This document shows positions 24,897 to 37,602 of a stretch of 64,000 nt of DNA, piece after piece. The notes below the pieces were generated by a model. That model had not been told where the DNA came from. It saw only the letters and a program-made list of their open reading frames with translations, and made no database searches. Numbering within the stretch: position 1 is the first letter of the stretch; every line of letters begins with the position of its first letter. Source of the stretch: Callipepla californica brunnescens (lineage: Eukaryota > Chordata > Aves > Galliformes > Odontophoridae); the NCBI GenBank assembly GCA_023055505.1, contig JALIRH010000044.1:3286001-3350000 (forward strand), written 5' to 3'. A program made the translations under genes and the position numbers.

Positions 24897-26343
24897 CATA
24901 GAATATCTCTTCTAAAAAAATGTATTTTGGCTCTGCTCTGAATTCACTGATGAACCATGGGGTACTAAAATGTACACTACACAGACAGTCCACCCGGACA
25001 AACATAAGATTCCCTGTGGGATTAAAGACAATGAATCAAGCCTTGTTTAACCTACACCTGCATTATTTTCAAAGCCAAGCCCCTTGCACAACTCCAAGAC
25101 GTCAACACAAGTGAGTTGTGCCTGCTAACATCATCTGCCTGCATCCCATCTTCATAGAATCAATATCTGCTGGTTTGCTTTGTTGTTTTAAACCTTTCCC
25201 AAATTTCCAAAAAACTTTCAGATAATATGAATCTTGGCTTTGCCAACTGGATCAGTGACTAATGAGTCCTGGCTGGAGGCTCTCCATTAAAAACCCAGGT
25301 TTCTCATTTGTGCTGACCTATTTACACCTAAGAGTTTATTTTAGCACTGGTCTTTTTTCTTCCATCTCCTTATTCAGAATTTAAAAAATGAAAGAAAGTC
25401 TTTGCTGAGATTTGGTTACTCACCACATGCTGAGTTGAGTTTCCTGTTTAGAAAAGAGGAAGACTGTGTGTGTGCATGTGTTTGTAAGTGTGTCCCAGGG
25501 CCCTTTTATGGGTGTCCAGGCTTGATAAACCTGTAGAAAAGAAAATGCCCAGGCATAAGTTTTCTGAGCTTTTTTGACCTAACTAGTACAAAATGCAGCC
25601 TGTACACTGCACACAGAGCCTGACAGATATCCAAACATGAGAAAAAAAAATTTATCTGGGGGTTTTCCTAAAGCAAACTTCAGCAGGAAAGAGCAGGCTG
25701 CGGAAGAGCAAAAATGGCAATGTGCATCTTTGGGGATGATTTAAGCTGTGATAGATGGCTGTCTTAGAGTACAGGTTGCTCCCAAAGTCTGTTCCTGAAT
25801 CAGGGTGCACAATGTTCAACAGGAGAGCTAGCAAACATGGGACAGAGGTAACTGACAGCAGACAGGGAGTCTGAAGAACAGCTTTTGTCAGGCTTCTGAA
25901 CCAGTGTGGGAAGAAAAGGCTGCAGAGAAAACTCAGAAGTCATTCTGTCTCTCACAAGAGCTACAAAGAAAAGGAGTGTGGAGAGCAGGGGAGAAGAGCG
26001 TTCTCTGAAGAGATTTCCTGATGTACAGTATTTACAGGTTAAAAAAGAGGAGCATGTGTGAAAGAGAAGGCAATATCAGAACTAAGAGTCAATAGAAATG
26101 ACACTGGAAAAAATCCTTTCAGATTCCAAGGGTCACCAGCCCACAAAATCAGAATGTAGGTATTGTGAAATCTTATGTTTTAGTTTAAAAAAATTCTGGC
26201 TTGTGAAATCCTGGAATTTGTATGTGAACATCATCTGGCATTCGGACACTGCTTCAAAGAGGCTTCTTGCTTAGAAATGTAACTTAAGGGTATTTAATTG
26301 CTCAGAAATCAGCTGATACATTCAATTCTCTGCTGTTTTACAG
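24897..26343. other. Non-coding stretch, no gene seen
   Basis: Contains an imperfect TG-rich tract (25464-25492) and an A8 run near 25643. Otherwise nothing recognised. Confidence 0.6.
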
Positions 26344-26491
26344 CCCATTTTAAGCCAAGCTCAAGACTTTGCAAGGCTTGTTATTTAGCAGTAGTGGAAA
26401 ATGGAAAGCTGAACTTTGTTCCCTATTTGTCAGTTCGGGACACGTATATCACTCTGGCACAGCAAAACAATCCTGAAAACAATGCAGCTAG
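26344..26491 (+). other. Candidate internal coding exon (unidentified)
   Basis: Geometry is good for a vertebrate exon: a CTGAT branch-like word (near 26312), a pyrimidine-rich stretch ending TTTTACAG (to 26343), 148 bp open in one frame, and a GTAAAG donor at 26492. The open frame encodes about 49 residues, starting AHFKPSSRLCKACY and ending AQQNNPENNAA. Of the other two forward frames, the one starting at the first exon base is interrupted by TAG. I do not recognise the peptide. It enters at codon position 2 and leaves after position 2. Chance acceptor-donor pairs are common in 64 kb, so this is only a candidate. Confidence 0.28.
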
Positions 26492-28940
26492 GTAAAGCGT
26501 TTTCTATTAATGTCCTAGCAAGAAATCCTCTATGGCATAAACAATGCAGTAATCTCTGAGCTACCTCTAACTCAATAATATCACTGCAGGCACTATATTA
26601 AGCCTCATTGTTCCCTCAGTGAAAGGCAGTTTTGAAAGTGTCTTTTTGGGGACAGATTCACACAATCAGAGGCTGAATGTCTGTAAATGTTGAGTTCTAC
26701 AAGTGGAGAGGAATAAGGAATTAGTGTGGCTTCTCCAAAAAGGCAGAAGATTCAAATGCTTGAGCCAAAGGCTGGGAAAGAAAAGCAGCTTCTTTTACTG
26801 TAGGCAATGATACCATCAAGTCTATTTGCAGATCTGCTGAGCTCTCTTGAGAATGAATGTAGGGTGTGTGTGAAAACTTGGACGTGCTTTCTTATGCAGT
26901 TTCAATTTGCTTAGTTTCTGCTATACCTGTGACTGTTATCATAGCCCAGAGAAAGGGTTAAAGAAAAAGAAAGATCCTACAGAGTCCTTCAAATATGCAG
27001 TTATTACAAAGAACAGAAGGTGCAAAATGAATATAGAGGGACTAGCACCCTTATTTCCAGAGACATTTGCTCTGACTTCCAGCTGCCTTGCAGTCAGTCA
27101 TATCGCTCCCTTGGTGCCTTAGTTACACCTGAAATAACTGTACCTCTACAGTGAGCACTGAATCTGGCTGCTGCTTTTAGCCTGCCATGTGTATGTGAGG
27201 GACTGTACTGTAATGATATTTACTACTCATAGGAATATCTATATTTAAAAATACATACTTATTTTTGTATACATACAGGACTACTCCCATTTGCTCCAAA
27301 CCCCTCTGAAGTCACCAAATATATTCCCTGTTTCCTTTGACAGAACTGTAAGCAGGATTTGGTTGAACACCCTTCTTCTTAATACAACAGTGCCTTCTGG
27401 CTGCTGACTACCAACCTGGTTTTGACTCAGAACATTATTCTGCAGGCTGCCATAATCACAGCACCAATGGATTATTCTCATTTCTACATGTTTTCAAAGG
27501 AAGGAGGAATATGTTCCCTCCACTCCCTCAAAGAGCTTGCCCTTGCTTTGGAAGGATTACACTTGAATGGAGAAAAAGGCTGACAGGTTAAAGGTAATTC
27601 ATTCTGGTTATCTCTTTCCCAAAGCACAGGGATTTGGATCTCATTTGGAGGCACTAAACACTGGGTAAAGAGTTTGGACATGTAACATGAAGTTTCAGGT
27701 GCCTCTCTGGGTAACAGGATGTGTCTCAAATTTGTTCCATGGGAGTGACTGTGTGGGTTACTGAGGGAGAGACTCAAAACTTACTGGAATTCAATGAAAT
27801 CAGTGATCATTGCAAAAGGCTCAACACAAATTGATCCAGTGAGGTCCCATCAGATGAAGGGAGCTCCTATTTCTAATCAAAAGGCAAAATTGAGAACTAG
27901 ACGAGAGCAAAAAGTCTCAGCCTATTCCATATCTTCCTTTTTCCTGTAGGTTCATCCAAATCTCCCACAGAGTAATTGAAATGTCACTATATAACGAAGC
28001 TAATAAAATTTTAATATAGGATTTATACTTTTTCATGTCTATTATTTCTAAAGCTTGCCTCCAAATCTTGTGAATAGGCTTCCTCAAGGGTATGGGTAAG
28101 GATCTCAGCTGCATCTGATTTCACAGCACCCCAATGAAATGGTGAGTCAATGAGTATCGGGTATATCTGAGCATTCTCCCAAAATTACTTTTGACGTTTA
28201 CAAGGAAATAATACTCTTAAGTCAGCCTTAGGATCTAGTAGTTGCTTGTAAAGCAAGAATTGGCACTGGCAGGCTCATGTTGATATAGAAATTTCAAGGA
28301 ATATAAGAATTCCATCAGCAGAAAAGAAATCTGTGTCTACACTGGCTGTAAATTTTAAGCATCCAATGTCAATCACAAATGAAATGCGATGTAATTCAAT
28401 CCTGCCTCTTGAGATCTAGCCAAAAAGGAAAGTTTTTTAAGTTGAACAGTAGATACTAACCCGTCCTCCCTTATTGCACAATGCAACCAAGCTCACATAT
28501 GGTTCTGCTCAGTGTTTATCAGACAACACAAAACCCTTTCACGAGTGGGGCAAAAAGGTCCTGGGGACAGACAGAGATCTGTGACAAGCTGCATTGCCTC
28601 AAGGTGAACACAAGGAAGTAGAGGGCTGAACATCATCCTATTCCTGAGGCAGCTGTTGGCAGAGAGGACATTTCTGTTGGAGTTTCATAATGCAAAGTCA
28701 TTTCATTAAAATGTTTTTGTCTTTAGGAAAGAGCTTGTTTTTGTAAAGTTTCCAGCTTGAAGTTTCTTCCTCCCCCAAATTGCTCAAACTTCTACTTTTC
28801 AAAGAAGCATTTAATTTCCAAATTCAAGCTAATTGTAGCAGCTAAAAACCCTTTTAAAATATCCTGAACTAAAACAAAACATTTGAAAAATATCTAAACA
28901 AAATGCTGCACTTGACCCCAACCTTGCTGCTCTCTTCCAG
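26492..28940. other. Non-coding stretch, no gene seen
   Basis: Mixed composition, with an AT-rich patch near 27225-27280. Open frames are below 100 codons and unrecognisable. Confidence 0.6.
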
Positions 28941-29056
28941 ATTCTCAGTTCCCCAATATGTTTCACATTTTGACTTTTCCAGCCTCTGTCAAGACAAAAA
29001 GGTTTCCCTAGCTCCTTGTAAATCCTCACAGACTGAGAAAACCATTTCCAGCCCAG
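28941..29056 (+). other. Weak candidate exon (unidentified)
   Basis: An acceptor-like TGCTGCTCTCTTCCAG ends at 28940. 116 bp stay open in one frame (RFSVPQYVSHFDFSSLC and onward), and CCCAG followed by GTATGT gives a donor at 29057. A second acceptor-like TTTTCCAG ends at 28982. The peptide is low in information and resembles nothing known. Probably chance. Confidence 0.15.
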
Positions 29057-29818
29057 GTATGTTACTAGTCTGTTACTCCCTGTACTTCTCAGTTTGCCTT
29101 AGTGTCAAGAATAATTTTGACATTCAAGAAAGTGCAGAGACTGAAGATGTGTTGGGGACAGAGAAGAGGAAACAAGAAGGGAGATGGTTTTTGATAGATT
29201 GCATCTTTCTATGAACATCAGTTCTGTCTGTTTCAGTTTTCTCTCTGTCCTCTGTAAGTCCTTACTGAAGCCAATGTGAGGAGTCTCCATAGCGCTTCTC
29301 TCCATGTCAAGTCATTGTGACAGTTCCCATTGTCTTCCACACTAGTCATGATGTTCAGACCTCACTCAAGGTCAGCCTCACCCAGACTTCTCTCATGCTC
29401 TGGGTCAGATCCATTAGTTTGTTGCCAATTCATGTCACCTTCACTCAGCCAAAACTGCCAACTTGCTCCCAGAAGACCTGACTGCAAAATATGTCTCTGG
29501 CAACACAGAGCTCTTGCAAAACATCCATGACTTTAGGAAAAAATACTCGATTCCCTTTTGGATTCATAGGAATCTTTCTTCAAATGAAAAGTTTCATTCA
29601 CATCACCTTTGCCTCTGCAGCTGCAGTGGGACACCACATCCAGTCTCTCCAGCTGTCACAGGTGGGAGCAGGAGAGTCACACAGTCACAAAAAATTGAAT
29701 CTTCTCAGGTTGGATTACTGCTGTCTGCTTCCCCCTCCTTTTGCTGTACTGGCCAGTATAGCAGGCTGTGGAGTAATGGTGAAAAGCATGGAAATCTTGA
29801 GGAGACTGTTCTGAGATG
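29057..29818. other. Non-coding stretch, no gene seen
   Basis: Overlapping plus-strand frames of 118 and 107 codons (29463-29819, 29491-29814) run in two registers through the same DNA, so at most one could be real. Neither is recognised. Confidence 0.55.
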
Positions 29819-29832
29819 ACACACACACACAC
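29819..29832. repeat. (AC)7 microsatellite
   Basis: Seven uninterrupted AC dinucleotides followed by GTACACCC. Confidence 0.9.
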
Positions 29833-32800
29833 GTACACCCGTCAACTCAGGGGCTGCTGCTCCTTGAAATCTGCTATCCACCAAGCTGGCAGAGGTGAGG
29901 ATTCATCTGGCCTGACTGCAGCCATTTAGAATAAAAGCAGATAATGTACACTTTGACTTCTCCCTAAACAGTCAAAAGAGAGGACCCTCCGAAGGGCAGA
30001 ATTCATCTCAAGAACATCAACTCTGTGTGGTGTATACAAGACCAGAAGGTACAGGGCTTAAAGCAACATCCCATCACCACAGTATAGCAGAGATATAGGG
30101 AGAGAGGTGACGCAGGAAGTGCCTGAGATGCACAGGCCAGGCCCCTTAGTTCTGCTCCATGTCCCCAGGCATGACAAGAGAAACCAGCACAAGAGGGGAA
30201 CCCAGGTCTGAGCCAAGGGCACCACTTGGTCCTGTGTCCTGAAGGCACACAGAGCACATCCACAGTGTGAGCTGCACAGACCAGTGCAGAGAAGGGCCAC
30301 AGAATGGGCAACCTGCCACACCTCCATGCTAAGCATGATTTTTGCTTACAAGTCCAGAGCTGAACATCCCACTTGCCAGAGGGCAGGCACAGTGCTGCCA
30401 GCAGGAGTGCTGGGGACCATCTTGTGTGAACAGATCCTTCAAGGCAGGACACAGCATCACAGTTGAGTGTGAAGGGGAACAGGCTATTTGTTCTGGCATC
30501 TCATGCACCTCATTAAGCCAAAGCAGCAGCAGACACTGGAAATGGCCTCTGCAGCTCCCTGGTGCCTCCACTTCTCACTCAGACTGGAGCTGCCTTAGGC
30601 AGACGGAATCTAAAAGGACTGTTTTTTCACTCCAGACATCTCAGTGCTATAGCAGATGTCAGGACAGTGAGTGCCTGTGGATGCTGTGAGGGCCAGAGTG
30701 AGGTTCAAAAGGAAAAAGACTGCTCTGAGACCTGGGTACCAAGATATTTGTATTCTTCACAAGCATGTCCAGTGCTTCAGTTCTAAAACCAGATGTTAGA
30801 TCCCCTAAAGAAGATGGCTTAAAAATCACAGGATTTATCAGCCATAGCAGTAATGTTTCTGAGATTATTTTTATTTGCCTTTTGGTTTGAGGGCTTTTTA
30901 TGTCATATTTTGTGTTATTTTTTTCCTGTAACCATAAAATCTAAGAAACATGTTGAGAATTTTATTGTTCCCGTGAATACAGAAGCTGGAAGTTTGCAGA
31001 ATGTTCACGGGACTGTTGGTACAACTCATGGACTAAGAACACATATGTTCACATGAGAGAAGTGGCTGTGTTGTGCTAGACGTAGTTGCTCTGCATAACA
31101 ATTTGCAAAGGTAAGTATGTGAAGAGGATGTCGTAAGTTTGTATGACGTATCTGTGGGAGACATGATGAGCACATGGGGGATTGTTGTATTTTAGCACCA
31201 CAGCATCTCTGCTAAGCATGTTTTCTGCAGTGTGCCTGGTCTTTTGTGTGTGTGCGGAGTGCAGAAGTGCAGGATCACAGCTTGCTAGCTATTTGCTTGC
31301 TGCATATGGGGGTGTGAGAAATCTCAGAAACACAGACAGGTCTTTGAGGGCTACATGGAAAAAGCTGTGAGAAAGAATAGACATGAATGGTGTTGGTCTT
31401 TGGGCTGACACAGAGCAGACTTTCCACACAGCACATAAGACTGCGTAGGATCCCTGAATCCTTATCACACGGAGAATTAAGCCTAGCTCAATCACACCGT
31501 TCTGGCTGGTGGTGAATGGACTCTTAAGCTGGAAGGTGAAATACCAGAACCAGTTGGTTTTGGCTGCTATGCAACCTTTCAGTATGACAAACCCTCAGGT
31601 TTCTCTAGCAGGCCCACATGCTGTTAGGGTTTTTCTGCCTAGCTTCCACAGCAAATATGGGCTCTTCCCTGCAATGTCAATTCAAAGGCACCTGCACTCT
31701 TACACTGGCTGCTCAGAGCTGCTTGCACACAAGGTGTCCCCACATCACTTGTTCCCACAGCCTGCTCATTTCAGGAACTTGCAAGTACTATGTTCCATAC
31801 ATGTGTGCCTTTCACAATAACCTGGTGCTTATCTACAGGGTCAAACCCTGCCACAGCCCCACTGGACTCCCAGAGTTGCTGCACTCAGCATTGTGCTGCT
31901 GCACAAAACAGGGGCAGGCAGCCAAGATGGTCACTCCAGGCCTTCCCCTGACACTCCAGGGACATGACGCTACTGAGGCTGTGCACTGCTCCACGTCACT
32001 GCATGGCCTTCTTGCTTCCATCTGCAAAGTGATCCCTGTAGGGATCCAGAGCTGCCAGACACGTGGCAATCTGCTCCTCTGGGAGCAATGGCAGCAACAA
32101 AGCAAGGAGTAAAGTTCCAATGCAAGCTATCTTTTAACCACTGACCCATACCACTTGTCTCTTGAAGAGTGGCAACACACAGGAGAGGGTCCACAGGTCT
32201 CCTATCCAGCCCTCAGCCTTTTGAGGGTCACAAATGGAAGTACTCAGCATTCAGGACTTACTGTAATCCTTTAAAGACTACTTGAGCTTTCAAGTGAGAC
32301 TGCCTGCTCAAGTCCTGGAGCCATGTATCTGGTTACCCTTATCTCAGCAGCACAACTACCATGCTGTTATCAGCCATTAAATCTTCTGATCATTTTTAAT
32401 ACACCAACAACACAATTAACCTGTTGACCCTCTTCTCTGCAGCAAATACCACAGACCAAGACTTGCAGGAGACCCATAAGAAATCCAGCACTCAATAGAG
32501 GGTCCCATTCTAAACTGTGAGGCCAGCCCAGAAAACCAAAACTGTTGAGTTACATCAGTGTCCAGCTTTTTGGAAGACCTTTTCTCACAGATGCCTGGCT
32601 CATCTTCCCATTGAGATACAGCACTTGGTTATTCATCATCTGTCTTCTCACAGCTTTCTGCCTGAGGGGCAATGTCTCACTTGGAAGTTAAGTCCTTAAT
32701 GCCTTTCAATGCCTATTACTTTACTCTGTGAACAGAGTAACACTCAGGTCTCCTCAATTAGTCATCCTGGAGATTTTCACTGGGAACACATAGAAGCGAC

Positions 32801-34944
32801 CACCAGGAACATAAAATGCTGCATACTTTCACATTACCCACCCAAGATTTAGTACTCTTTTAGGCACATAGTAAAAAGAACTCTGTTGCTAATTAATCAT
32901 CTGATTAAAGGTTATGGGCTTCCAGATCTCATTTTTCTACTGAACCATGCTTTCTTTCAATGCCTGTCAACATAGCTGTACTTGAACCCTTGCCCAGTGT
33001 AAGCAGTTCTCTTCACAGGCATTTCACAGCAAACAGTGGCTTCAGATCCTACCGACCCAGAGGACTGCATGGAGACACTTCCTGTTGTTGATAACTTAGA
33101 AATGTTGTAATAAATACAGTATGATAAAGATCAGAAAAAAATAAGACTTTTTTTTTTATATCCACAGCACTTCCAGAGACTTCACTAAAGCCTCATATGA
33201 AGCTTTCAGAGATTTACCATGTAAAAATTACTTCTTTCAACCTAATGTCCACTTCTGACCTTGCACTGGGAACCAAAGCGGAGATGTTAAGTGCAGAAAA
33301 TTCTGCTGCAGAGGTGGGCATCATGGTGACACAGGCAGAGTTGGACACAGAGTTACTCTTGCCCAGCTTAGCTCATCCCATCAGGTTCAGAGGTGAATTT
33401 TCTCTTCTCAAAACTACAAGAGCGGCCTGTGCCAAAGATCAGAAGGAAACGCTAAACAAGGAAGTACATAAGTCATTCCAGAAGTAATGCCTTCTGTTTA
33501 TTTCCATGGAAATGACAATAGATACAATGAGCACAGTAGCACTATTTGATGAAGCACATTCTCAGCTACAAAAAAATATTTTTCAACATGGCCACCATGA
33601 TTAGCTATGCATTTTCACCAGCAATGAAGAGAAGCCTGCGTGCCCCTGAAGTGCACCATCTACCCCCTCAGTGTGCTCACATCCACTGTTTGATCTCCGG
33701 AAACATTCAGAGAGAATCAATGAATGTCACTGGGTGCCATTTTGTCTTCATGGAGGAATTCAATTGTACTTCTTTGCTTCGTACACTCTTCCACATCATT
33801 GTGCCAGGCTGCCCCCCTGCTGTCACCTGTCACGTAGCAACAGCATGGAACAGAGTATTGCTGGAAAGATTCAGCCTCTACTGCCATATCACCAACATCC
33901 ACTCTGATGTTACGGACCAACAGAATAAAATAGGAGGCATTAATTTTGGACCAGTCTTCATAATTTTCCAGTGAGATACTGTTCCAGTGATTCAGTCATG
34001 TTACTGATGAGAGTAGAATGGCTCTCAAGCGATTCTCTTAAACCAATGGGCAGCTGTTTTTCAGCATAAAAAAAAAAAATCAACTGCAGCAGAATTCCGG
34101 GGCTGACCCTTTCCTCATGTATTTTAGCTTCTATGTAAATCCTTCTGGCAGCATCACAAGGGATAGAAAGGCTCCGTGGTCAAACAGTTTAAAACTTATT
34201 GTTTTCTCAAGTAAATACTTGATAACGTCTATTTAACACAAGCTGAATGTGAGTATGTGTGCAAGGAAAAAATCTGTGAGAGAGATATAAAACTATAAAC
34301 AAAGCTGCTTTGCAAGTTTCTGACCAAACAAAATTTCCTCAGTAAACACTGTTTCCTTGACTGTTTCATCTGAAGCAACTCATGACTGATCAAATTTTGC
34401 TGGAGTCAAAACAAAGCTCAGTTTTAAGAAATGGACTCTGAAGGTGTTCTGTACTGCTAGGCCACTGCCAGTGATTTCCATTTCCCAAAAGATATGATTT
34501 CTGAGTTACAGTTCACAACATTAAAGAACAAATTTGATATTGAAAGGAATTAAGCCCCTGAAAACTGTTCCGAGAGCCATGAGTGCTGATGTTCTGGCCG
34601 CTTATAATGACCACATATTCAACTGTAATTTGCCAAATTCCCATTGTTGTCCATGATGCCTTAAAATGGTAAAATCAGGTATTGCTAAATTGAGATCAAT
34701 TTTTGAAATTAAAAAATGGTAATTTCTCCCAGAAAAGTGGAAACAGCAACCCTTTGGGTGATAAAAATGTCCTGTATTTTCTAATTCTCACCTCTTCAGT
34801 ATCACTGTGCAGAACAAAGAAGGACTCTGATGTATTAGATGGAAATAGCTGCAAGGTCATTCTTTATTTACATTTACTATTTTTCACCTTTGTCAAAGCC
34901 GTTTGTGATTCCAAAGACACCAAAGAAGATGCCACAGCCACATT
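29833..34944. other. Non-coding stretch with GC-richer patches
   Basis: GC is raised at about 30000-30600 and 31600-32200, where the longest open frames (149 codons minus at 30003-30452; 164 codons plus at 31618-32112) overlap opposite-strand frames. Neither is recognised. A 9-bp perfect inverted repeat (TCCCGTGAA at 30969-30977, TTCACGGGA at 31004-31012) and a strong donor-like GTAAGTATG near 31111 occur, but no frame is open upstream of that donor. A T9 run lies near 33148 and an A11 run near 34068. Confidence 0.5.
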
Positions 34945-34992
34945 AAAACAAAACAAACAAAAGGAACAACAACAACAACAAAAAAAAACAAC
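34945..34992. repeat. A-rich (CAA)n/(CAAA)n simple repeat
   Basis: AAAC/AAAAC units followed by about four CAA units and an A-run. Confidence 0.85.
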
Positions 34993-37254
34993 CAGTGACT
35001 GACAACATAGAGTATGCAACTTAGGGCATACCTTACATTCACCAAGTGCTGAGATGTCATGCCCTGGGAGCTCAAACAACAAGGCATTTGAAATCACCAC
35101 CATATGAGCTCTTTGCAGTCCTGAAAGGTCAGGCCCTAATTAGGATGATGGATAAAAACATGGTCAATTTTGCTATTTTTAGAAACTGTTTTCTAAATAC
35201 TTAGTTCATCTCCTTCTCAGATACTGGGAAACTCCCTCCCTCTTTGTTAATCATCTAAAATGCTAATTAAAAAAAAAATACTGCAAGACTCTGGGAACTT
35301 TCAGCACCATTTCATGCAAATTAATCTCCATGCTACTGCTGTCACCCTGCAGCTTCTCTGTGTTTGTGCACGCGCTTACTTGTACACATGGTGCATGAAA
35401 GGTACAAAATATTCCAAAAGACCATTCTGACATTACAAGAAGTCTTACAAGCATATGCAGCAATTTTTTCCCCTTTCTCTGTGTGTCTCAGCATCTGTCT
35501 GCACTTCTTAAATACTACTTCAAGCCCCAGCCATGCCTATTTGTGTGTGTATGTGTATGTATGTATGCTTTGTTTTCTTTTCTATCTGGATCATTAACTG
35601 GAGTAACTCAGCTCATGTGCAACACATCTGGTTTTCAGTAAAGTCCTGCTTTTCCTCGGCTTAACAGCTGCATTGATTGAGGCATGAAGCTGTGGTTGAA
35701 TTGTTCCCCACCAGAGTGACACAGGCCAAACAGCCACCTAGGCTCCCTTCTGACCTTGCTTGCTTTCTTTCTGGTGCCAACTCAGAAAAATTAACATCTT
35801 GAATGATTGATAGCATGCAATCAGCTGCTGCCAGGACTATTACCATCTTGTTTATACTACTGAAATCTGGCTGGAGGGCTTTGGCTGGGCTGCAGAGTCT
35901 CACTTCAGTCCATTTGGGGATTTCTGTCAGCATTTCACACGTTCTGGGAACCTTCATTCACCAGGTAGACATCTCCTCTAGCACTAAAATTTAACCTGGG
36001 TTATAGAGTCTCCAGTGACAACCACAGCATTATCCATGGTAGTTTCCATCTCAAATCTAGTTCATAGTCAGTATTTACTTTTTCTAGGGCACCATATGTG
36101 TCATAGCTTGTTTTATGGCTGTGGACATGTAATCTAGGGCTTGAATCCTTCAATCAGGTGTGCTGATATGAGCTTCTGTGATCTTGTTTCATCTCGTAGG
36201 GCTTTGCTAGAGCATCAGCATTTGGGTCTCTGCATACTGAGGTAGGATCAGGCAGAGCACCAGGCTATAGGGAGATTGGTATGGATATGGGTTGAGAGAG
36301 GATGAAACGTGGAATCCTGAAAACCACTTCACTATCACATGGCTGCAGATGTTACCATAGTGGTTGCAGCGTTATGACTGTTAAAAGAAATCTTCACTTA
36401 ATTCTTTTTCAGTTACATTAATGCAGTACAATCTAAATAATTTACTCATCCTCATCCTGTTTACACCTGTCTGTTTCCATGGATGGAAAAGAAGATGGAG
36501 GCAACAAACATCCTAATTTTGGCAACTCAGTTAACTGTCAATATTGGGCTGAGTGGGTATAGAGATATTGTACTGAGAAGCCTGTAGAAAGACAGGATTC
36601 CTTTGAGAAAAATCAGTACAACTTCAGATGATCCCGGTGATGTTAAGACAGGAGGTACCAACAGCACATTTCTAGGAAATGTGAGAATGACAGGCAGAGG
36701 TCTCAGCTACCAACAGTCTGATGAAGGGGGCATGGTAAGTTTTTTCAGGACAGAAATGGACCTTTTCTGTGAAGGTTCATGGGAAGCTCCTTCTGAAACT
36801 GCATGCAGCATAGACAAAGACACAAGTCACCCATCTGACAAGACAGCTGAACAAGGAGGCTGGTATCAGGGTCAGCTCAGAGGCAGGAGTTTCCTGGTGA
36901 GAAGCTCATGGGGAAAAAGACCATCCAGATCCTTAGGGAAATAGAAAGTAGTACAGGTGTGGTAATGGTGGAGCTAGCAAGATGTTACAGAAATGGCTGA
37001 CATGAGCTTAATGGCACTATAGTCCAATTAACTGAAGTATTTTAAGCCAGTGAACCCACACCAACAAAGCCAGGCTGCTACAGTCAAGGGCTTCTTGATA
37101 CAAAGACATTACAACATAGTTTTTGCCTCAGATGAATCAGCATCCCTGTTTTAGTGAAATTTAATCCACACCATTCCTTCCCAATATAAATATGAGCTGC
37201 TGTTCTGTGCTACAAGTATCTTTATCTCTCAGAAAATAGGAGGCAACTGATGAT
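34993..37254. other. Non-coding stretch, no gene seen
   Basis: Contains an A9 run near 35270 and a TG/TATG-rich microsatellite at 35541-35568. A 113-codon plus-strand frame (36603-36944) includes a consensus donor (ATG then GTAAGT near 36733) but has no credible acceptor upstream and no recognisable peptide. Confidence 0.55.
35541..35568. repeat. TG/TATG imperfect microsatellite
   Basis: TTGTGTGTGTATG followed by GTATG units, an imperfect dinucleotide-to-tetranucleotide array. Confidence 0.85.
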
Positions 37255-37602
37255 CTCTTTTGCAGGATAACTGTTAGGTCACAGCTTGAACTGGTGATTG
37301 AGCACTAATTGAAGGGATGTAGCTGGCCGAGGGAGTGCAGGCAAATTGTTTGCACCTGTGCTGCACACAGAAGGGTGAACCCAGAATGGGTGGACGCAGG
37401 GTAGAACCACTCTGGGCTCATATAAAGGTCAGCCACAGAGAGAGGAGCCTCTTGGGACCTAGGGTGTTTGCTGAGAAGGAGTGCTGTATAGCTAGAGAAC
37501 CTCTTCACTGGGTGAGTGAGTTCATAACTTCTTTTTGTGGAGTATTGGTCTGATTGTGAATCCTTTGCTTTGGTATCATTAAGAACCTGTCAGAAGCAAT
37601 TT
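37255..37602 (+). repeat. LTR-like dispersed repeat, copy C (canonical TATA box)
   Basis: Starts TGTTAGGTCACAGCTTGAAC from 37272, identical to the 61-kb copy at all but one of the first 20 positions. It has the best promoter of the family: TATAAAGG at 37421-37428, followed 91 bp later by CTGGGTGAGTGAG with GT at 37512-37513. The right half of the inverted E-box pair (CACCTGTG, 37353-37360) is intact, but the left half is degraded. Similarity to the 5.9-kb copy continues to about 37602. The layout is consistent with a solo LTR retaining a TATA promoter and a donor-like site. No internal retroviral sequence flanks it. Confidence 0.62.

Noticed and set aside
30003..30452. 149-codon minus-strand open frame rich in Cys and Trp
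   Set aside because: The high Cys and Trp content is what reading CA/TG-rich non-coding DNA produces. There is no family match, and overlapping frames are open on the plus strand.
30982..31110. Possible exon between an acceptor-like AATACAG and the strong donor GTAAGTATG
   Set aside because: All three frames contain a stop between the two sites, so it could only be non-coding, and nothing else supports transcription.
31618..32112. 164-codon plus-strand open frame
   Set aside because: It overlaps open frames on the opposite strand and in another plus register, has no recognisable domain, and lies in a GC-richer stop-poor patch. Best explained by composition.
36603..36944. Possible exon with a consensus GTAAGT donor near 36733
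   Set aside because: No pyrimidine-rich acceptor at a suitable distance upstream, and the open frame continues past the donor with no recognisable peptide.
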